Source: Pandoraea norimbergensis
Lineage (GTDB): Bacteria > Pseudomonadota > Gammaproteobacteria > Burkholderiales > Burkholderiaceae
NCBI RefSeq assembly: GCF_001465545.3
Contig: NZ_CP013480.3
Span: forward strand, 806,001 to 870,000
Direction of reading: 5' to 3'
DNA length: 64,000 nucleotides
Within the stretch, counting starts at the first letter, position 1. Every line of letters starts with the position of its first letter. Of the stretch, positions 60,155 through 64,000 are shown in pieces. The notes under the pieces are model-generated. The model worked only from the letters and a program-made list of their open reading frames with translations. It ran no database searches and had not been told where the DNA came from. The translations under genes were made by a program, and so were the position numbers.

Positions 60155-62248
60155 TCAGAACGTGAAGCGAACGCCGGCGAAGACGCTTCGCCCGTCGCCC
60201 GGGTAGAACACGGCGGTGTTGGCCGTGCGCGCATCGGTCACGGTGCTGAAGTCGGACACGTAGCGCTTGTCGGTCAGATTGCGGGCGTCGACATAGAACG
60301 TGACGCCGCGTTGCACGAGGTACGACGCCTGCAAACCGATCAGCGTGTAGCCCGGCACTCGCATCGTATTCGCGTAATCGACCCACGCACCGGTCGGCAC
60401 CCAGTCGAGTGACGCAGCAATCTGGAAGCGATTGGTCAGCGCATAACCTAACGTCGTGCGCAACACGTTGGTCGGCACACCGGCGATGTGATTGTTGCCG
60501 TACTGCGGGTCGTTGCGGAAGCGGAAGTCGCTGTAGTTCCAGATCTGCGACAGCGTGATGCGATCGCCGGTCGCGACGACGTCCTTGAACAGATCGAACG
60601 ACGCGCCGACTTCCAGCCCTTGCAGCACCGTCTTGTTCGCGTTGAACGTCGAGGCGGGAATGTCGGGCGACGTCGTGTATTGCAGCAGTTGATCGCGCAC
60701 CAGCGAGCGGTAGGCAGTGACGTCCCACGCAACGCCGCCGAGCTTGCCGCGCGTACCGGCTTCCACCGTCCACGCATGCTGCGCCGCCAGCGGCACGAAG
60801 CGTGAAGTCGCGCCGAAGGTCTGCGACAGGTCAGTGAAGTCGGGCACGTCGGCACTGCGCGTGATGTCAATGAACGCCTGCACATCCTTGCGCGGCTCCC
60901 ACAGCAGACCGATCTTCGGATTCACGCCCGAGTAGGCGGCGCTCGTCGAGCGGTAGTTGGGATCACCGGGAAGGCCGCCGTAGTCGACATATTGCCGCAC
61001 GTCGCGATACGCCTTGGCACCGATCATCAGGCCGACCGTCGGCAGGAAGAACAGGCGGTTCTCGAAGTACGCCTCGTAGTTGTACGCGCTCTGCCGTGAG
61101 TGGAGCGTTTGCGCGCCCCGATTGCCGTTCACGTTGACGTACTGATCGGCCTGCGTGTTGCCACCGAAGAAGCGGGCGCCGACGATCAGGTCGTTGCGCA
61201 TGCCGGCGAGCGTGAGGTTAGCGGTATAGCGCGGTGCGATGCCATACGTCCAGCCGTCCTGATCCAGCGCCTGGAAGATCGGGTGGTACAGGCTCTTGTG
61301 AATCACCCACGAGGCGATGTCGAGTTGACCAACGTCGAGACGGATGGTCGTCAGGTTGCCGATCCGCTCGGTGCGCGTGTTGCGGGCCTGATCGCCCGAG
61401 ACGGCCGATGCTGCGGCCTTGGTCGGGTTGTTCAGCGCGTCGAACAACGAGAGCGTGCCCGGCAGTTTCTGATCGACGATATAGGCACCGAAGAAGAAAC
61501 GCGTTTCAACGCGCGGCGAGAACTTGTAGCCGATGTTGGCGTTGAACTGGGCATAGGTGCCCTTGTCGTGATCGCGATACCCGTCGGCACGGTTGACGGT
61601 AATGGTTGCGAGCGCATCGAGCGGCCCGAAGATGCGCGACATCTGGCCGCTGGCGCGCACGTTGCCGAAGCTGCCGCCATCGATGCGGAACTGGTTCGGC
61701 GCCTCGGCGGTATAGGCGGTAGGCGTGACGAAGTTCAGCGCGCCGCCGAGTGTGGTGGCGCCGTAGGCGAGGCCGTTGCCGCCCTTGTAGATCTCGGTCG
61801 AGCGCAGGCCCAGCGGGTCGATCTGGTAGTAGTCGCCGCTGCCGTCGGCGAGATTCGTCGGAATGCCGTCTTGCAAGATGTCGAGACCGCGCACATGGTA
61901 GCCACGCGCGATGCCCGAACCGCGAATCGACAGGCGCAGTTCCTGCCCGTAACGGCTTTGCACGTAGACGCCGGGGGTGTCTTTGAGCACGTCGCGCAGA
62001 TTGAACGCGTAGGTGTTCTGGTATGAGTCGGCGTCGACGAAGGCGACCGAGCCCGCCGTCTGGAACAGGTTGGCCTTTTGTTCTTCGACGCTGGGGGACG
62101 TCAGCGATTCGGCGGGCGCATTGACCGTGGTTGTCGGCAGCGTGGCGACCGGCGCGCCGGACGTCTGGGCGAGTGCGTTGCCGCCCAGCGAGGCGAGGGC
62201 GAGCGCGATGGCCGTTTGCAACGGCTTCTGTGTGATGGGACGTAGCAT
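60155..62248 (-). CDS. TonB-dependent outer-membrane receptor
   Basis: 697 residues from the ATG at 62246-62248. A signal peptide ends near GGNALAQTS. The plug domain (about 45-160) shows FNLRDVLKDTPGVYVQSRYGQELRLSIRGSGIARGYHVRGLDILQDGIPTNLADGSGD. The 22-strand barrel ends with FAGVRFTF. Energised uptake of a metal chelate or other large ligand is expected. A DUF2946 gene lies 295 bp upstream on the same strand; in Bordetella such a pair is reported as copper-responsive (see findings). Confidence 0.9.
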   Translation of the reverse strand: MLRPITQKPLQTAIALALASLGGNALAQTSGAPVATLPTTTVNAPAESLTSPSVEEQKANLFQTAGSVAFVDADSYQNTYAFNLRDVLKDTPGVYVQSRYGQELRLSIRGSGIARGYHVRGLDILQDGIPTNLADGSGDYYQIDPLGLRSTEIYKGGNGLAYGATTLGGALNFVTPTAYTAEAPNQFRIDGGSFGNVRASGQMSRIFGPLDALATITVNRADGYRDHDKGTYAQFNANIGYKFSPRVETRFFFGAYIVDQKLPGTLSLFDALNNPTKAAASAVSGDQARNTRTERIGNLTTIRLDVGQLDIASWVIHKSLYHPIFQALDQDGWTYGIAPRYTANLTLAGMRNDLIVGARFFGGNTQADQYVNVNGNRGAQTLHSRQSAYNYEAYFENRLFFLPTVGLMIGAKAYRDVRQYVDYGGLPGDPNYRSTSAAYSGVNPKIGLLWEPRKDVQAFIDITRSADVPDFTDLSQTFGATSRFVPLAAQHAWTVEAGTRGKLGGVAWDVTAYRSLVRDQLLQYTTSPDIPASTFNANKTVLQGLEVGASFDLFKDVVATGDRITLSQIWNYSDFRFRNDPQYGNNHIAGVPTNVLRTTLGYALTNRFQIAASLDWVPTGAWVDYANTMRVPGYTLIGLQASYLVQRGVTFYVDARNLTDKRYVSDFSTVTDARTANTAVFYPGDGRSVFAGVRFTF

Positions 62249-62304
62249 GAGTGTCTCTCTGGCGACGGGTAAGCCGTCGCTCAATGATCAGGATTGCCGT
62301 GTGC

Positions 62305-62320
62305 CATGACGTAGGTCATG
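62305..62320. promoter_or_regulatory. 16-bp perfect dyad upstream of TonB receptor
   Basis: CATGAC-gtag-GTCATG lies 57 bp upstream of the receptor start, in the leader between the DUF2946 gene and the receptor. It could be an operator, an RNA hairpin that sequesters signals, or both. Confidence 0.55.
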
Positions 62321-62543
62321 CATGTCGCGCACGAGTGCCGGCAGCTCGCGCAAGCAGCGCAGCGCGAGTGACGACGATCCTGCGCACCTTCACGTAACGA
62401 GTGAAAAGGGCGCGACGGATCGAGCGTCGTTGCCGGGGCACGACGTGTGACGACAGCAGTACGTCGACGACGATACGGCGGAAGCGGTCTGTCGCAAATC
62501 ACCACTGACCGGCGGCAAGCCAGTGAGCGGGAAGACGACGTGA

Positions 62544-63041
62544 TCAAAGGGTCAGAGAGGGTGGCGCGCGCGCCAGTGCTGCGGAGAAACGGGCGCGCGG
62601 ATAGAACGGCACCAGCACGCGGGGGGCGTCGGCGATGCCTGTCGGCGCGGCAGTGGGGAGGGTGATGAAATCGGTGGTGACGAGCGTCTGGTGCGACCAG
62701 AGCGAGCAGTAGCCGCACTTTTCCCAGTGTTCGGCAGACGCCAGCGAGTGGTCCGGGCCGTCATGTGCACTGTGAAGTTGGGTCGCGTCGCCCGTCGCAG
62801 GCGGTGCCTGGGCGTCGTCGTGGCCAGAATGGCCATCGTGCACCGCAGCGCGCTGCGCGTCGGCGCGCGGGGTGCTGTTTGTCCCCAGCGCAGCCTGCGT
62901 GCCCTGTACCGTGCAGTAGACCGCGAACGGGTCCTTCTGCATGGCCGCACGCCATTGCGCGATCGCCGGCATGAGCGCTGCCAGCAGGATCGCCAGTAAG
63001 GCGATCCCGATGGCGACGCGATGCTGACGGAGCTTGCGCAT
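62544..63041 (-). CDS. DUF2946 (CruR-like) protein
   Basis: 165 residues. A hydrophobic N-terminal segment (VAIGIALLAILLAALMPAIAQW) forms a signal or anchor. The middle is rich in His and Asp (HDGHSGHDDAQ, HSAHDGPDH). The hallmark of the family is a CxxC pair, Cys109 and Cys112, in EKCGYCSLWSHQ. From memory, a Bordetella homologue upstream of a TonB receptor gene acts as a copper-responsive upstream ORF, controlling the receptor after transcription. Here too the gene precedes a receptor in the same direction. Confidence 0.8.
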   Translation of the reverse strand: MRKLRQHRVAIGIALLAILLAALMPAIAQWRAAMQKDPFAVYCTVQGTQAALGTNSTPRADAQRAAVHDGHSGHDDAQAPPATGDATQLHSAHDGPDHSLASAEHWEKCGYCSLWSHQTLVTTDFITLPTAAPTGIADAPRVLVPFYPRARFSAALARAPPSLTL

Positions 63042-63208
63042 GTCTGGGCCGAAGTTACGTAAAGTGTACGTTCAGGGAACCAGGCATTGTAGGGGCTGTC
63101 GTCACGGCACGTAAATGTTTTGCGTTCTCATGTAGGGAGGACGCGACAATTTGACGCATCGCCTCTCCCGGGGCTGCCAGCGCGAGGAGATTGCACGTTA
63201 ACCGGCCC

Positions 63209-63248
63209 AAAAAAGAGGTGCCGCCTGCCCCCCGGCAGAAGCGGCACC
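63209..63248 (-). terminator. Rho-independent terminator of the OmpW gene
   Basis: On the minus strand GGTGCCGC / GCGGCACC, with an inner CTGCC/GGCAG pairing, is followed by TCTTTTTT. It lies about 60 bp after the OmpW stop. Confidence 0.9.
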
Positions 63249-63310
63249 CCACACCGGAAACCGGTCTCCTCATTCGTACGTCATTCGTCCAGCAGCGGTC
63301 CGGCAGCGCG

Positions 63311-64000
63311 TCAGAACTTCACGCCGACACCCACGCCGACGATGAGCGGATCGATGTGCAGCGTGCCGAGATCGGTGCCGGCCAGCGACGTATCGGTCTT
63401 CATCCAGATCTTCTTGATGTCGATGTTGAAGAACATGTTCTTCGTCATCTGAATATCCACGCCCGCTTGCAGGGCCGGGCCGACGCTATGGTTCTTGATC
63501 GAGATCGGTGTGCCGCCCGCGTTCAGGCTGCTGTTCCAGAAGCGCGTGTAGTTGATGCCGGCGCCGACATACGGGCGCACTTTGCCCGCGTGGTTGAAGT
63601 GGTATTGCAGCAGCAGCGTCGGCGGCAGCACGTTCACGCCGCCCAGATGGCCGAGGTTCGACGTGAGTTGGTGGCGCGACATGCCGAGAATCAGTTCGAC
63701 CCCGACGTTGTCGAGAATCATGTACGTGAAGTCGAGCTCCGGCACGATGGCGTTGTTCACCGTGACGCCCAGCGTGGGCAGCACGCTGCCACTGGCATGC
63801 GAGTCCGGCAGGATGCCGATGGCGCGCACGCGCGCGAGGATGTCGCCGGCGTAGATGCCTTGCGAGCTGTCCTTGATGAAACCGAACGTCTTCGGCTGTG
63901 CGGCACCTGTGGTGGTGCTGGTGGTGTCGGTAGCCTGTGCCGTAGCGCTTGCGCTGAAGAACGCGGCACCGGCAACAACTGCGGCGGCGATGGCCGTGGT
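63311..64000 (-). CDS. OmpW-family outer-membrane protein (5' end cut by window edge)
   Basis: The frame enters from the right edge, so the first few residues are missing; 229 residues remain, including most of the signal peptide (AIAAAVVAGAAFFSASATAQA). The mature barrel shows GDILARVRAIGILPDSHASGSVLP, ELDFTYMILDNVGVELILG, PPTLLLQYHFNHAGKVRPYVGAGINYTRFW and ends in VGVGVGVKF with a C-terminal Phe. OmpW forms an eight-stranded barrel with a hydrophobic channel for small apolar molecules. It has a strong terminator downstream. Confidence 0.9.
   Translation of the reverse strand, partial: TTAIAAAVVAGAAFFSASATAQATDTTSTTTGAAQPKTFGFIKDSSQGIYAGDILARVRAIGILPDSHASGSVLPTLGVTVNNAIVPELDFTYMILDNVGVELILGMSRHQLTSNLGHLGGVNVLPPTLLLQYHFNHAGKVRPYVGAGINYTRFWNSSLNAGGTPISIKNHSVGPALQAGVDIQMTKNMFFNIDIKKIWMKTDTSLAGTDLGTLHIDPLIVGVGVGVKF

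Noticed and set aside
1..64000. tRNA, rRNA, CRISPR, integrase or insertion-sequence signals
   Set aside because: I looked for conserved tRNA arms, spaced direct repeats and transposase motifs and saw none, but a covariance or profile search was not possible here.

Overview
The window reads as a chromosomal segment of a high-GC betaproteobacterium, most likely Burkholderiaceae. A Pandoraea- or Burkholderia-like genome is my impression from gene families and codon use; I could not check it. Coding density is high and about 57 protein genes are supported. I saw no rRNA, tRNA, CRISPR array, insertion sequence or prophage.

Positions 1-12.1 kb hold small catabolic units, mostly set against divergent LysR-type regulators (LTTRs). 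They include a truncated quinone oxidoreductase, an M14-like DUF2817 hydrolase coupled to a VOC protein, LysR/cupin, aldolase/HAD, LysR/MFS/heme-binding-like protein, and GNAT. Positions 12.1-16.6 kb form one operon: a Tat-exported amino-acid binding protein, two permeases, an agmatinase-like ureohydrolase, an ATPase and a RidA protein. Its divergent LysR has a T-N11-A dyad in the shared promoter. A guanidino-compound uptake and hydrolysis role is inferred. Next to it (16.8-18.1 kb) is an orphan acidic protein whose N-terminus carries two LIDGS repeats and a VQRVI motif, resembling tails of cargo linked to contractile injection systems. Positions 18.1-22.1 kb pair a split AtuA-like protein with a CitM-type transporter and a divergent LysR. 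Positions 26.5-31.2 kb hold LysR, a 2-hydroxycarboxylate transporter, a class III CoA-transferase and a CitE-like lyase. Together these look like a complete uptake, CoA-activation and cleavage route for malate or citramalate.

The most unusual region is 31.2-49.5 kb. Six intergenic copies of one roughly 40-bp bipartite element (TTGCCC, 15-16 nt, TTGCCC(C), then a CCnATGG-like tail) lie there. Every copy points at the next gene start: a SYLF lipoprotein, a polytopic membrane protein, a diguanylate cyclase/DUF2252 pair, a stand-alone receiver, an SdsA-type alkylsulfatase and a DUF1254 pair. The same block encodes a histidine kinase with an ABC-type periplasmic binding domain and a FixJ-like response regulator, an MscS channel, and an outer-membrane barrel gene split by a G8 homopolymer. 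I interpret the block as an undescribed envelope or surfactant/lipid-response regulon. The motif copies are directly visible; the regulator assignment is inference.

Positions 49.5-64 kb hold an MHS-type MFS transporter with an AstE/aspartoacylase-like deacylase, a GntP permease abutting a patatin phospholipase, HxlR/flavin monooxygenase, a DadA-like oxidase, an aldo/keto reductase, cytochrome b561, a DUF2946/TonB-receptor pair that resembles a copper-responsive upstream-ORF system, and an OmpW gene cut by the window edge.
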